Assembly: GCF_014649015.1 (NCBI RefSeq)
Contig: NZ_BMSF01000005.1
Span: forward strand, 62,001-126,000
Length of the DNA stretch: 64,000 nt
DNA from: Streptomyces narbonensis
Lineage (GTDB): Bacteria > Actinomycetota > Actinomycetes > Streptomycetales > Streptomycetaceae
Direction: 5' to 3'
This document shows, piece by piece, positions 9,819 to 18,184 of the stretch. The translations under genes were made by a program, and so were the position numbers. The stretch's first letter is position 1. Each line of letters opens with the position of its first letter. The notes under the pieces were generated by a model, which made no database searches, was not told where the DNA came from, and saw only the letters and a list, made by a program, of their open reading frames with translations.

Positions 9819-11195
9819 TCAGCCCGTCCCCACCGCCCCGCCGCGGAACGAGGTCGTGTGGAGCCGTACCTGCTCCGGTGTCAGATAGGCGTCCGTGTAC
9901 TCGAAGTCCCGCAGCGTCCCCGTCTTCGCCGCGAGGAAGCCGGTCCGGACGAAGTCGTCCCCGGCCACGGCGTTGAGCAGCCAGTTCGTCATGACCCGGG
10001 TCTTGGCCACGTTCGTCCGCAGCGCGGACCAGTGGTAGGCGCGGGCCACGGCCTGCGCAGGCATCCCGTGCAGCTCCACCCCGAGGGGCTTCGACACCCC
10101 GTCCATCCCGCCGAGGTCGACCACCAGTCCCAGGTCCTTGTGCACGTACGGCTGGGTCTTCTCGCCGCGCAGTGTCGCCACCACGTTGTCGGCGAGCGCC
10201 TTGCCCTGCCGCATCGCGTGCTGCGCCGTCGGCGGGCAGATCGCCCCCTCCTCGCCCTTGGCGAGATCGGGGACGGCCGCCGCGTCGCCGAGCCCCCAGA
10301 CACCGTCGAGACCCGGCACGGCCATGTCGGGGGAGACGACGAGCCGGCCCCGGAGGGTCTCCGCGCCCAGCGTCCCGATCAGCGGGCTCGCCGCCACCCC
10401 GGCCGTCCAGATCAGCGTCCTGCTGGGCAGGACGCGCCCGTCCGTGAGGGTCACCGCGTCCTCGTCGACCGAGGCCACCGACACGCCGAGGGACACCTCG
10501 ATGCCCCGGCCGGTCAGGATGTCCATCGCGGCGGTGCCCAGCTTCTCGCCCAGCTCGGGCATGAGCTTCGGCGCGATGTCGACCAGATGCCACTTGATCA
10601 GCCGGGGGTCGATCCTCGGATAGCGCTTGACCGCGTTGTGGGTGAGCAGCTGGAGGCAGGCCGCCGTCTCCGTGCCCGCGTAACCGCCGCCGACCACCAC
10701 GAAGCACAGCCGCGCGGCCCGCTCGGCCTCGTCGTTGCTCGCGTCCGCGAGGTCCAGCTGCGCGATGACGTGGTCCCGGATGTACACGGCCTCGGCGAGC
10801 GTCTTCATGCCGCGCGCGTGCTCCGCGAGACCGGGGATGTCGAAGCTACGGGTCACACTGCCGGGAGCGAGGACGAGATGGTCGTACGGCTCCGTCATGA
10901 ACTCGCCGGAGATCGTCCGCACCACGACCGCCTTCGCCGCCGTGTCCACCCCGACCGCCCCGCCGGGCACGATCCGCGTGCGGTGCCGCTCGCTGCGCCG
11001 CAACGACAGCGCCACCGACTGGGGGGTGAGCACCCCCGAGGCGACCTGGGGGAGCAGCGGCAGGTACAGCTGGTAGGAGAACGGCGAGAGGAGCGTGATC
11101 AGCGCCTCCCGGTCCGTCAGCCGCCGTTCGAGCCGCCGCACGCAGGCCACTCCGGCGAACCCGGCGCCCACCACGAGAATCCTCGGTCGAGTCAC
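9819..11195 (-). CDS. ndh: Type II NADH dehydrogenase
   Basis: 458 residues. Single-subunit flavoenzyme passing electrons from NADH to menaquinone at the membrane without pumping protons. Two dinucleotide folds are clear: ILVVGAGFAGVACVRRL at the N-terminus (FAD) and CFVVVGGGYAGTETAACL (about 165-182, NADH). ALGDAA-like WGLGDAAAVPD and PPTAQHAMRQGKALADN are family hallmarks (FAD ribityl and quinone-site regions). The start is GTG at 11195 with a GAAAGGG site. It stands alone between a terminator and a lipoprotein gene. Confidence 0.93.
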   Translation of the reverse strand: MTRPRILVVGAGFAGVACVRRLERRLTDREALITLLSPFSYQLYLPLLPQVASGVLTPQSVALSLRRSERHRTRIVPGGAVGVDTAAKAVVVRTISGEFMTEPYDHLVLAPGSVTRSFDIPGLAEHARGMKTLAEAVYIRDHVIAQLDLADASNDEAERAARLCFVVVGGGYAGTETAACLQLLTHNAVKRYPRIDPRLIKWHLVDIAPKLMPELGEKLGTAAMDILTGRGIEVSLGVSVASVDEDAVTLTDGRVLPSRTLIWTAGVAASPLIGTLGAETLRGRLVVSPDMAVPGLDGVWGLGDAAAVPDLAKGEEGAICPPTAQHAMRQGKALADNVVATLRGEKTQPYVHKDLGLVVDLGGMDGVSKPLGVELHGMPAQAVARAYHWSALRTNVAKTRVMTNWLLNAVAGDDFVRTGFLAAKTGTLRDFEYTDAYLTPEQVRLHTTSFRGGAVGTG

Positions 11196-11296
11196 GCTGT
11201 CCGCCCTTTCGCTGACTATCCGTGCTCCACCCTTTTTATCCCCATTGCGGTGGTATCGCTCCTCGGCATGGTCTGCTTGACAGCCGTCCCCGAGGG

Positions 11297-12508
11297 TCAG
11301 AGGACGACGATCCCCAGCGGCCGCGAGCCCGCCGGGAGCCGTCGGGTGTCACCCGAGTCGAGGTCGACGACGGTCAGTCCGTCCCAGTACCCGTCCCGGG
11401 TGAATCCGCCGGTCACATAGGCCGTCCGCCCGTCCCGGGAGACGGCCACGCTCTCGTGGGGCCCCTCCAGCGGGTGGACCCGCTCGGTTCCGTCGGGCTT
11501 CCGCACGGTGAGCGAGGGCCCCTCGTCCACGTCCGGGTCGATCGGGCCCGTGCCCACCGTCAGGAGCGTCCCGTCGGCGGTCACAGCGGTGCCGTGCTGA
11601 TGGGTGTCGGCCGTCATCGGCTCGATCGTCGTCCGGCCCGTGCGGGGATCGACGACCGCGAGCCGCTCCCCCTCGAAGGGCAGCAGCAGCCTGCCGTCCG
11701 AGGGCCGCACGGACGCGTAGTGCGGCTTGAGCCACGAGCCGAGCCCGCCCTCCGTGCCGTACGGGGCGACCTCCACGCGCCGCGGCCTCAGCGAGCCGGC
11801 TTCGACGACCGTGACGTCGAAGGAGTCGTGGTTCGTCACGTACACCTCCGCGCCGTCCCGCGACACGTCGACGTCGAAGGGGCGCCGCCCCACCGGCACC
11901 GTGTCCGTGAACCGCAGGGCCGTCGTGTCGAGGACCTCCAGCGTGCCGTTCCCGCCGGGCACGTTGACCCCGACGTACACCCGCCGTCCGTCCGGCGCGA
12001 GCGCGATGCCCATGCCGCCGCCCCGGTACTCGCCCATGGTCGCGGGACCGCTGTCCGTCCGGTACGGCACGAGAGCCAGCCGCTCCCGGCGCTCCGTGTC
12101 CACGACCGCAACCCCCTCGGCCGTCGCCACCCAGGCGCGGCCGTCGGCGCCGAGGACGACACCGTACGGAGCGGTGCCGACCTTCACGGAGCCCGTGGGC
12201 CCGCGCTCGGGGTCGACGAAGGTGACCGTGTCCGAGCCGAAGTCGGTCACGAGCAGCGTGCCCGGAGCAGCCGAGGCGGAGGAGTCCGGCAGGGACACGG
12301 AGCCGGAGGGCGCCGGTGTGACGGCACCTGACGCGCCCGTGGAGGGCGTGCCGCCGGGGGCGGTGCCGGTGGCGGGGGAGGTGCCATGGGCGGGGGAGGC
12401 GCCCTCCGCCGCCCCCGACCCCTGCGCGCAGCCCGCGAGCAGGGCGACGGCCACCGCGCCGGGCACGAGGACCCGGGCGGAGCGGGACGCACGGCGGAAC
12501 TTCGTCAT
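11297..12508 (-). CDS. YncE-like beta-propeller lipoprotein
   Basis: 403 residues. Lipobox VALLAGC (Cys about 27), then a Ser/Pro/Thr/Gly linker to about 80, then repeated blades of the form LLVTDFGSDTVTFVDP, AWVATAEGVAVVDTE, VYVGVNVPGGNGTLEVLD, VYVTNHDSFDVTVVE and TAYVTGGFTRDGYWDGLTVVD. These are the 40-50-residue repeats of YncE/surface-layer seven-bladed propellers. Function of the family is mostly binding; no catalytic residues can be assigned. The ATG at 12508 has AGGAG-type sequence upstream. Exported and membrane-anchored. Confidence 0.8.
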   Translation of the reverse strand: MTKFRRASRSARVLVPGAVAVALLAGCAQGSGAAEGASPAHGTSPATGTAPGGTPSTGASGAVTPAPSGSVSLPDSSASAAPGTLLVTDFGSDTVTFVDPERGPTGSVKVGTAPYGVVLGADGRAWVATAEGVAVVDTERRERLALVPYRTDSGPATMGEYRGGGMGIALAPDGRRVYVGVNVPGGNGTLEVLDTTALRFTDTVPVGRRPFDVDVSRDGAEVYVTNHDSFDVTVVEAGSLRPRRVEVAPYGTEGGLGSWLKPHYASVRPSDGRLLLPFEGERLAVVDPRTGRTTIEPMTADTHQHGTAVTADGTLLTVGTGPIDPDVDEGPSLTVRKPDGTERVHPLEGPHESVAVSRDGRTAYVTGGFTRDGYWDGLTVVDLDSGDTRRLPAGSRPLGIVVL

Positions 12509-12688
12509 GGAGGACTCCTCGGTACGGGGCACACGCGGACGGCACCGCTCGGGAGCGGTCTCCGCGCCTGCCCCGATCCTCCGCCCGCGCGGGGCCCCGC
12601 ACGGTCCGCCGCTCGGCCTCGGACCGGCGGTCGGACGGTCGACCCGCGGGTCCACCGATCGGCTGACCCCGGCCCGCGCGCCTGTCCG

Positions 12689-13270
12689 TTACGCCTTCAG
12701 GCCGGCCAGGAAGCCGAGGACGCGCTCGACGCACACGCCGGTCGCCTCCGGCACGAAGGACGCCGCCCCGCGCTCCGCGAACAGGTGCGCACTCCCGGGG
12801 TACAGGAACAGCTCCCGGCCCTCGGCGTCCGCGACCAGCTCGCGTGCCGCCGCCAGGTCGCCGTCCTCGACGAAGAACGGGTCCTGCTCCATCGCATGCA
12901 CCTGCACCGGGAGGCCCTCCGGCCAGTGACGGCCGAACGCGCCCTCCGTCACACAGGCGCTCAGCAGCAGGGCGCCCCGCGCCCCGGCCCGGGACTGCGC
13001 CAGCTTCTGCGCGGGCAGCACGCCGAGCGAGAACCCGGCGTACACGAGCTCGGCCGGCAGCGCCTCGGCCGCCCGCTCGCCGCGCTCCGTGAGGACGCCG
13101 AACCCGACCTCCTGGGCGTACGCGCCCCCGGCCTCCAGGTCGTCGAAGGTCCGGCCCTCGTACAGGTCGGGCACGTGCACCGTGTGCCCGGCCCGCCGCA
13201 GCTCGTCGGCGAACGCGACGACCCCCTCCGTCAGCCCGAGCGCGTGATGGAAGAGCAGAACCTCGGCCAT
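12689..13270 (-). CDS. Dienelactone hydrolase family protein
   Basis: 193 residues, a compact alpha/beta hydrolase. LFHHALGLTEGVVAFADELRRAGHTVHVPDLYEG is the dienelactone-hydrolase type N-terminus, and the nucleophile elbow is GFSLG with Ser81 where classical dienelactone hydrolases carry Cys. The His of the triad is in GSAHLF near the C-terminus. The ATG is at 13270. A Ser nucleophile suggests a general carboxylesterase role rather than chloroaromatic breakdown; the substrate is unknown. Confidence 0.85.
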   Translation of the reverse strand: MAEVLLFHHALGLTEGVVAFADELRRAGHTVHVPDLYEGRTFDDLEAGGAYAQEVGFGVLTERGERAAEALPAELVYAGFSLGVLPAQKLAQSRAGARGALLLSACVTEGAFGRHWPEGLPVQVHAMEQDPFFVEDGDLAAARELVADAEGRELFLYPGSAHLFAERGAASFVPEATGVCVERVLGFLAGLKA

Positions 13271-13392
13271 GTGGTCATCCCCTGGTCTCCGTCGGGGCCC
13301 GTCCGACCGGCACGGGCCTTACGGGAGACATCGTGACCCACGGCACTGACAAGATGCCCTGCCCTCGGACCTCCGAGGCCGGGCGCAAGTCC

Positions 13393-13794
13393 TCAGCGCA
13401 TCGGTCGGTGCGGCATGACGGCGGCGCCGGCCTGCACCATGGCAGCGCCCTGCCCCATCGCGGCACCCTGGCCCATCGGACTGCCCTGCCCCATCGCGGC
13501 ACCCTGGCCCATCGGACCGCCCTGGCCCATCGGACCGCCCTGGCCCATCGGCCCCTGCCCCATCGGACCGCCCTGACCCATCGGGCCCGCGTGCCCGGCG
13601 ACGGCCAGCTGCGCGCCGACACCGGCGTGCGCGACGCCGCCCTGCGGCCCCGCAACCCCCTGCGGCGGCACCTGGATCACCCGGCTGAGGTCACGCAGCA
13701 CCTCCTCGGCGACCTGGCGGACGTCGGCCGGAACATCCCCCCGCTCCCGTATGAGCTCGGCGTAGATCGGTGCCGTGCCGTCCGCGTGGTTCAT
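13393..13794 (-). CDS. Hypothetical protein with Met-Gly-Gln-Gly repeats
   Basis: 133 residues. Residues 1-40 look like a folded helical segment (IYAELIRERGDVPADV, then RQVAEEVLRDLSRVI). From about residue 71 the chain is built of PMGQG/AMGQG units repeated about nine times, followed by a short QAGAAVMPHRPMR tail. No signal peptide or membrane segment. The start is ATG at 13794. I do not recognise the family. It is divergent from the RNA ligase gene, 192 bases apart. The repeat could be a flexible or self-associating tail; that is speculation. Confidence 0.6.
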   Translation of the reverse strand: MNHADGTAPIYAELIRERGDVPADVRQVAEEVLRDLSRVIQVPPQGVAGPQGGVAHAGVGAQLAVAGHAGPMGQGGPMGQGPMGQGGPMGQGGPMGQGAAMGQGSPMGQGAAMGQGAAMVQAGAAVMPHRPMR

Positions 13795-13986
13795 GGGGCT
13801 CGCTTCCTTCGACTGCGCCGGTTCCGTCACCGGCGGGGGCGACGGCGAGTCTACGGGGCACCACCGACACGCCGGGCTCGGGGAGCCCGCCGCCCTGCCC
13901 GATCCCGGCCCCCGCAGGGGAATATTCGCTGTCCTCCGGATCGCCTCGCCGTGAGAATGGATCACCGGACCAACGGGAGGGACCCC

Positions 13987-15195
13987 ATGAGCCAGGCGAC
14001 CCTGACTCTGCACGACCTGATGGCGCCCGAGGAGCTCGACGAAGCCCTCGCGGCCGGGCACATCGCCCGCAGGAGCCACCCCGAGCTGCCTCTGTCGATC
14101 TACACGTACACGCGCGCGTGCCAGTACGAACAGCGCTGGAACCGTGCCACCACCCGCTGCCGGGGCCTCGTCGCCGACGACACCACCGGACGGATCGTCG
14201 CGCTGCCCCTCCCCAAGTTCTTCAACCTCTCCGAACACACCTCGGGCCGCCCCTACGCGCCGCCGCTGCCCGACGAGCCCTTCGAGGTGTACGACAAGGT
14301 CGACGGCAGCCTCGCCGTCGTCTTCCACTACGACGGCCGCTGGCGCGCCGCCTCCAAGGGCTCCTTCACGAGCACCCAGGCCACCTGGGCGCAGCGCCGG
14401 CTCGACGACACCGACACCTCGGGCCTGACCCCCGGTGTGACGTACCTCGCCGAGATCCTCTACCCGCAGAACCGCATCGTCGTGAACTACGGCGACCGCC
14501 GCGATCTCGTCCTGCTCGCCGCCTTCGGCCCGGACGGCACCGAGACGCCCCTTGCCGAGGCCGCGGGCCCCTGGGGTCCCGTCGGCTCCGTCGTCCGCGT
14601 CTGGCCCGCCATGACCGTCGCCGAACTCGTCGCCCTGACCGAGTCCAACACCCTGCCGGGCGGCGCCCCCGCCACCGGTACCGACGCCGAGGGCTTCGTG
14701 CTCCGCTTCGCCTCCGGCGTGCGCGCCAAGGCCAAGATCGCCGAGTACGTACGCCTCCACAAGGTGCTCACCGGCGTCACCGAGCGGGACATCTGGCGCG
14801 GCCACGGCATCCAGCGCTTCGCCGCCCTGCCCGCCGGACAGCTGGCCAAGGGCATCGGCTGCTCCGTCGCCGAGGTCGAGGCCTCCGGCGGCAAGCCGCT
14901 CGACGCCCTCCTGGAGCAGGTCCCCGACGAGTTCGACGCCTGGGTCCGCGAGGTGATCACCCGCCTCGAAGCCGCCGCCGCGAGCCGCGAGCGGGCCCTC
15001 GACGAGGCGTACGCTGAGCTCGCCCACCTGGCGGGCGACCGTGCCGCCTTCGCCCGCGCCGCGGCGGACGTCCCCGACCGGGCCCTGCGCGCGCTGCTCT
15101 TCCTGCGCCTCGACGGGCGCCCCACCGACCTCCTCGTCTGGCGCCAGCTGCGCCCCGAGGCGGCCGACCCCTTCACTCACGACGAGGAGAACTGA
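13987..15195 (+). CDS. T4 Rnl1-like RNA ligase
   Basis: 402 residues. ATP-dependent ligase that seals 5'-phosphate and 3'-hydroxyl RNA ends. The adenylation motif I is VYDKVDGSL with AMP-accepting Lys104. The upstream block CRGLVADDTTGRIVALPLPKFFNL parallels the RG...KFFN region of T4 Rnl1. Motif IV is DAEGFVLRF and motif V is AKAKIAEYVRLHK. The C-terminal 150 residues are helical and may give RNA specificity. ATG at 13987 after GGGAGGGA. The Pnkp gene starts two bases after the stop, so the pair forms an operon. Confidence 0.9.
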   Translation: MSQATLTLHDLMAPEELDEALAAGHIARRSHPELPLSIYTYTRACQYEQRWNRATTRCRGLVADDTTGRIVALPLPKFFNLSEHTSGRPYAPPLPDEPFEVYDKVDGSLAVVFHYDGRWRAASKGSFTSTQATWAQRRLDDTDTSGLTPGVTYLAEILYPQNRIVVNYGDRRDLVLLAAFGPDGTETPLAEAAGPWGPVGSVVRVWPAMTVAELVALTESNTLPGGAPATGTDAEGFVLRFASGVRAKAKIAEYVRLHKVLTGVTERDIWRGHGIQRFAALPAGQLAKGIGCSVAEVEASGGKPLDALLEQVPDEFDAWVREVITRLEAAAASRERALDEAYAELAHLAGDRAAFARAAADVPDRALRALLFLRLDGRPTDLLVWRQLRPEAADPFTHDEEN

Positions 15196-15197
15196 CC

Positions 15198-16115
15198 GTG
15201 CCTGTGGTCCATGTCATGACGGGCCTCCCGGCCTCCGGGAAGACGACGGCCGCCCGAGCCCTCCAGGCCGAGGCCGAGGGCCGCGTGCGCCGGGTCAACC
15301 TGGACGACCTGCGGACCATGCTCGACGTGCCCGCCCCCGAGCGGGGCCGCTCGCACGCCCACGAGCGGACCGTCCTCGACATCCAGGACGCGGCCGTCCG
15401 GTCCGCCGTCGACGACGGCTTCGACGTCGTCGTCGACAACACCCATCTGACCCCGCACATCCCGAAGCGGCTCAAGGCCGCCGTCACCGGCCGGCCGGTC
15501 ACCTTCCTCGTGCACGACTTCACCCACGTCCCCGTCGACGAGTGCGTCCGCCGGGACGCGGCCCGCGAGCGGCCCGTCGGCGAGGAGATCATCAGGATCC
15601 TCGCCGACAAGCACGCCAAGGCCACCCGCGGCGGCTGGCGCCTCACCGCCGAGTGGCTCGGCGGTGAGCCCGCGGGCACGCCGTACGTCCCCGACCCGGC
15701 GCTCCCGTCGGCAGTGATGTGCGACATCGACGGCACCCTCGCGCTGCGCGGCGACCGCGGCCCGTACGACTTCACGCGCTGCGACATCGACCTGCTCAAC
15801 GCGTCCGTGCGCGACGCCCTCCGTGCCTTCCGGGCCGCCGAGAGCGACCGGATCGTCCTGCTGTCCGGGCGCAGCGAGGACCACCGCGAGATCACCGAGG
15901 CCTGGCTCGCCCGCCACGACGTGCCCTACGACGAGCTGTGGATGCGCGCCTCCGGCGACGGCCGCGGCGACGACATCGTGAAGGCCGAGCTCTTCGACGC
16001 CCAGGTGCGCCACCGCTACGCCGTCCGCGTCTCCCTGGACGACCGCGACCGCGTCGTCGCCCTCTGGCGCCGCATGGGCCTGCCCACCTGGCAGGTCAAC
16101 TACGGCAACTTCTGA
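15198..16115 (+). CDS. Polynucleotide kinase-phosphatase (T4 Pnkp-like)
   Basis: 305 residues, almost exactly the size of T4 Pnkp and with the same domain order. N-terminal 5'-kinase: P-loop GLPASGKTT (9-17) and VVVDNTHLTP. C-terminal HAD 3'-phosphatase: Asp176-x-Asp178-Gly-Thr (CDIDGTL), LLSGRSEDHREITEAWL, and a C-terminal DDRDRVVALWRRMGLPTWQV. It heals 2',3'-cyclic phosphate/5'-OH breaks into 3'-OH/5'-phosphate ends, the substrates of the ligase encoded just before it. GTG start at 15198, two bases after the ligase stop. A full healing-and-sealing pair. Confidence 0.92.
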   Translation: MPVVHVMTGLPASGKTTAARALQAEAEGRVRRVNLDDLRTMLDVPAPERGRSHAHERTVLDIQDAAVRSAVDDGFDVVVDNTHLTPHIPKRLKAAVTGRPVTFLVHDFTHVPVDECVRRDAARERPVGEEIIRILADKHAKATRGGWRLTAEWLGGEPAGTPYVPDPALPSAVMCDIDGTLALRGDRGPYDFTRCDIDLLNASVRDALRAFRAAESDRIVLLSGRSEDHREITEAWLARHDVPYDELWMRASGDGRGDDIVKAELFDAQVRHRYAVRVSLDDRDRVVALWRRMGLPTWQVNYGNF

Positions 16116-16169
16116 CCGGCCGACCGGGGGCGGGGCCGCCCGCCCCCGGCGCCGTGTCAGGATCGTGGG

Positions 16170-16871
16170 ATGGTGGAAAAGATCATCGCGGCGTGCGACG
16201 GCGCGTCCAAGGGAAACCCCGGCCCCGCGGCCTGGGCCTGGGTCATCGGCGGTTCCGACGGTTCGGTCGACCGCTGGGAGGCGGGCCCCCTCGGCAGGGC
16301 GACGAACAACGTCGCCGAACTCACGGCCCTGGAAAGACTGCTCGAAACCCTCGACCCGGCGGTGCCCGCCGAGGTCCGCATGGACTCGCAGTACGCCATG
16401 AAGGCCGTCACGACCTGGCTCCCGGGCTGGCGGCGCAAGGGCTGGAAGACGGCGGCGGGCACCCCCGTCGCCAACAAGGACCTCGTCGTCCGGATCGACT
16501 CGCTGCTCACCGGCCGGGACGTCGACTTCGTCTACGTCCCCGCGCACCAGGTCGACGGAGACCCCCTGAACGACGCCGCCGACCGTGCGGCAAGTCACAG
16601 CGCCCGGACGCAGGAGCCCCTCGGCTCCGCCGCCGGCTCCCCGCTGCCCCCGCCCGAACCGGCGACACGCTCCTCCGCGCCCCGCTCGCGCTCCTCCGCG
16701 CCCTCCGGCTCGTCCGGCTCGTCCGGCCCCTCCTCGACCCGCAAGGGTCGCCCGAACGGCGGCACGCTCAAGGCCCGATTCTCCGGCCGCTGCCGCTGCG
16801 GGAAGGCGTACGACAAGGGCGAGACGATCGCGAAGAACGCCGAGGGCTGGGGCCATCCCACCTGCGTCTGA
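16170..16871 (+). CDS. Ribonuclease HI with C-terminal Cys-rich tail
   Basis: 233 residues. Residues 1-145 form an RNase HI domain: ACDGASKGNPGPAAWAWV (first Asp), TNNVAELTAL (Glu), MDSQYAMKAV (Asp), and DFVYVPAHQVDGDPLNDAADRAA (His and last Asp). All four carboxylates appear present, so it should cut RNA in RNA-DNA hybrids. A Ser/Pro linker (about 150-195) leads to SGRCRCGKAYDKGE and GHPTCV, whose three Cys and one His look like a small metal-binding knuckle. It starts at ATG 16170, 54 bases after Pnkp, in the same direction and perhaps the same transcript. Confidence 0.88.
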   Translation: MVEKIIAACDGASKGNPGPAAWAWVIGGSDGSVDRWEAGPLGRATNNVAELTALERLLETLDPAVPAEVRMDSQYAMKAVTTWLPGWRRKGWKTAAGTPVANKDLVVRIDSLLTGRDVDFVYVPAHQVDGDPLNDAADRAASHSARTQEPLGSAAGSPLPPPEPATRSSAPRSRSSAPSGSSGSSGPSSTRKGRPNGGTLKARFSGRCRCGKAYDKGETIAKNAEGWGHPTCV

Positions 16872-17157
16872 GCACCTTCACCGTCCGACTGGCGGGCGGC
16901 TCCGTCCGCCCCGTGAGACCGGCGTACCCGGGTGTCCGAGAGGCTTCACCCACGCGTGTATCCGGGTTCGTTCGGGGTTCTGTTCACCGAGCTGTTGTGG
17001 CTGCATACTGTCCTTCCTCGCACCGGTGACGAACCGTTTTACCTGCTCGTTTGTCGCTCGCTTGACGTGATCGGCACCGGCGAGAACCTCCCCCCTGCTT
17101 CCGTCGCGGACCACCCGCGCCGGCGGCTTTCCCTGCCCGTGAAAGACCCGAGGTTCC
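16872..17157. other. 286-base intergenic stretch, no gene seen
   Basis: Lower in GC than its surroundings. It probably holds the promoter of the GNAT gene at 17158 (TTGACG near 17063 is one candidate -35), but I cannot assign a convincing -10. No RNA gene structure recognised. Confidence 0.4.
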
Positions 17158-17841
17158 GTGCCAGTACCTGTTCTCCTGACCGGGCGCACCGTGCGCCTGG
17201 AGCCGCTGGCGATGCGGCACGCCGACGCCCTCGCCCGGGCCGGCGGGGCGGACCGAGCGGCCTACGCCTTCACCCCCGTGCCCGACGGCTTCGAATCGGC
17301 CCTCGACTACATCGCCCGCGCCCTCGCGGATCAGGCGGCGGGCCGGTGCCTGCCCTTCGCCGTGGTCAGTACGGCCGACGAACGAGTCATCGGCTCGACC
17401 CGCTTCCTCGAACTCGACTACTGGCGGGGCCCCTTGATCTGGCCCCCCGTTCCCGGCCTGCCCCACGGCGATCCGCTGACCGCCGTCCCGGACGCGGCCG
17501 AGATCGGGAACACCTGGATCGCCGGCGACGCCCGGGGCACCGGCATCAACACCGAGGCCAAGTACCTGATGTTCCGGCACGCCTTCGAAACCTGGGGCGT
17601 CCGCCGCATCACGATGCGCGCCGACGCCCGCAACACCCGCTCGCGGATCGCGATCGAACGTCTCGGCGCCACCTGCGAAGGGGTCCGCAGGGCCCACTCG
17701 CGCGGTCTCGACGGAGCGGTCCGCGACACGGCCTTCTACTCGATCCTCGACGAGGAGTGGCCCACGGTCCGCGACATCGTCGAACTCCGCATGGCGACCC
17801 CCCGCCAGGTGCGCGTCCCCCAGGACCTGCTCCCGGCCTGA
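17158..17841 (+). CDS. RimJ/RimL-like GNAT N-acetyltransferase
   Basis: 227 residues. The N-terminus VLLTGRTVRLEPLAMRHADALA is typical of the RimL subgroup that acetylates N-termini or small amines. Acetyl-CoA loop region: TWIAGDARGTGINTEAKYLMFRHAFE, where the usual Q/R-G-x-G is RGTG. RITMRADARNTRSRIAIERLGATCEGV completes the fold. GTG at 17158. Followed by a two-tier terminator. Substrate unknown. Confidence 0.85.
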   Translation: MPVPVLLTGRTVRLEPLAMRHADALARAGGADRAAYAFTPVPDGFESALDYIARALADQAAGRCLPFAVVSTADERVIGSTRFLELDYWRGPLIWPPVPGLPHGDPLTAVPDAAEIGNTWIAGDARGTGINTEAKYLMFRHAFETWGVRRITMRADARNTRSRIAIERLGATCEGVRRAHSRGLDGAVRDTAFYSILDEEWPTVRDIVELRMATPRQVRVPQDLLPA

Positions 17842-17857
17842 TCTGCCCCGACACCCC

Positions 17858-17907
17858 GGAACCACCGCTCCGACGGGCGCTCGCGCCCTCACGTGAGCGG
17901 TGGTTCC
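17858..17907 (+). terminator. Stem-loop after the RimL-like gene
   Basis: GGAACCACCGCTC and GAGCGGTGGTTCC form a perfect 13-bp outer stem. The loop contains a second hairpin, GGGCGC-TC-GCGCCC. Confidence 0.75.
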
Positions 17908-18014
17908 ATGGAAGGGACGGGAAGGACTCGCCACAGAGGACGCGGGGTAGCGGTCGATCGCTGGCCGTGCACCGTGCAATCAGGATCCGCGAGAAGCGGA
18001 TGAGTCCTTCCCGC

Positions 18015-18051
18015 CCCTAGGGGTGTCTTGCCGATCAGGCCGGGCTCGCGG
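18015..18051 (+). mobile_element. Single terminal inverted repeat (solo end or degraded MITE)
   Basis: Starting at CCCTAGGGGTGTCTTGCC, about 37 bases match the left end of the element at 56089-56322 with one G fewer. No matching right end lies nearby, so this is a truncated copy or a relic of an insertion sequence. It sits in the 343-base gap before the hydratase gene, where I see nothing else besides the terminator at 17858. Confidence 0.6.
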
Positions 18052-18184
18052 CCGTGATGCCCAGCTCGCGGTGCCGGCGCGACGACGGCCCGCCTCCCCG
18101 GTGTTCGTGTTCGACCGGATCGAGCCGCCCGCCGGTGGCCCGGTACGGTGATCGGGAAAGCGAGCCGCCAAGGGAAAGGGCCGA

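Noticed and set aside
13363..13378. Terminator between the hydrolase and Met-Gly-Gln-Gly genes
   Set aside because: CCTCGGA-CC-TCCGAGG is a perfect but very short stem with a 2-base loop; too weak to call.
16872..17157. tRNA or small RNA gene in the AT-richer gap
   Set aside because: No cloverleaf, T-loop sequence or clear terminator could be recognised.
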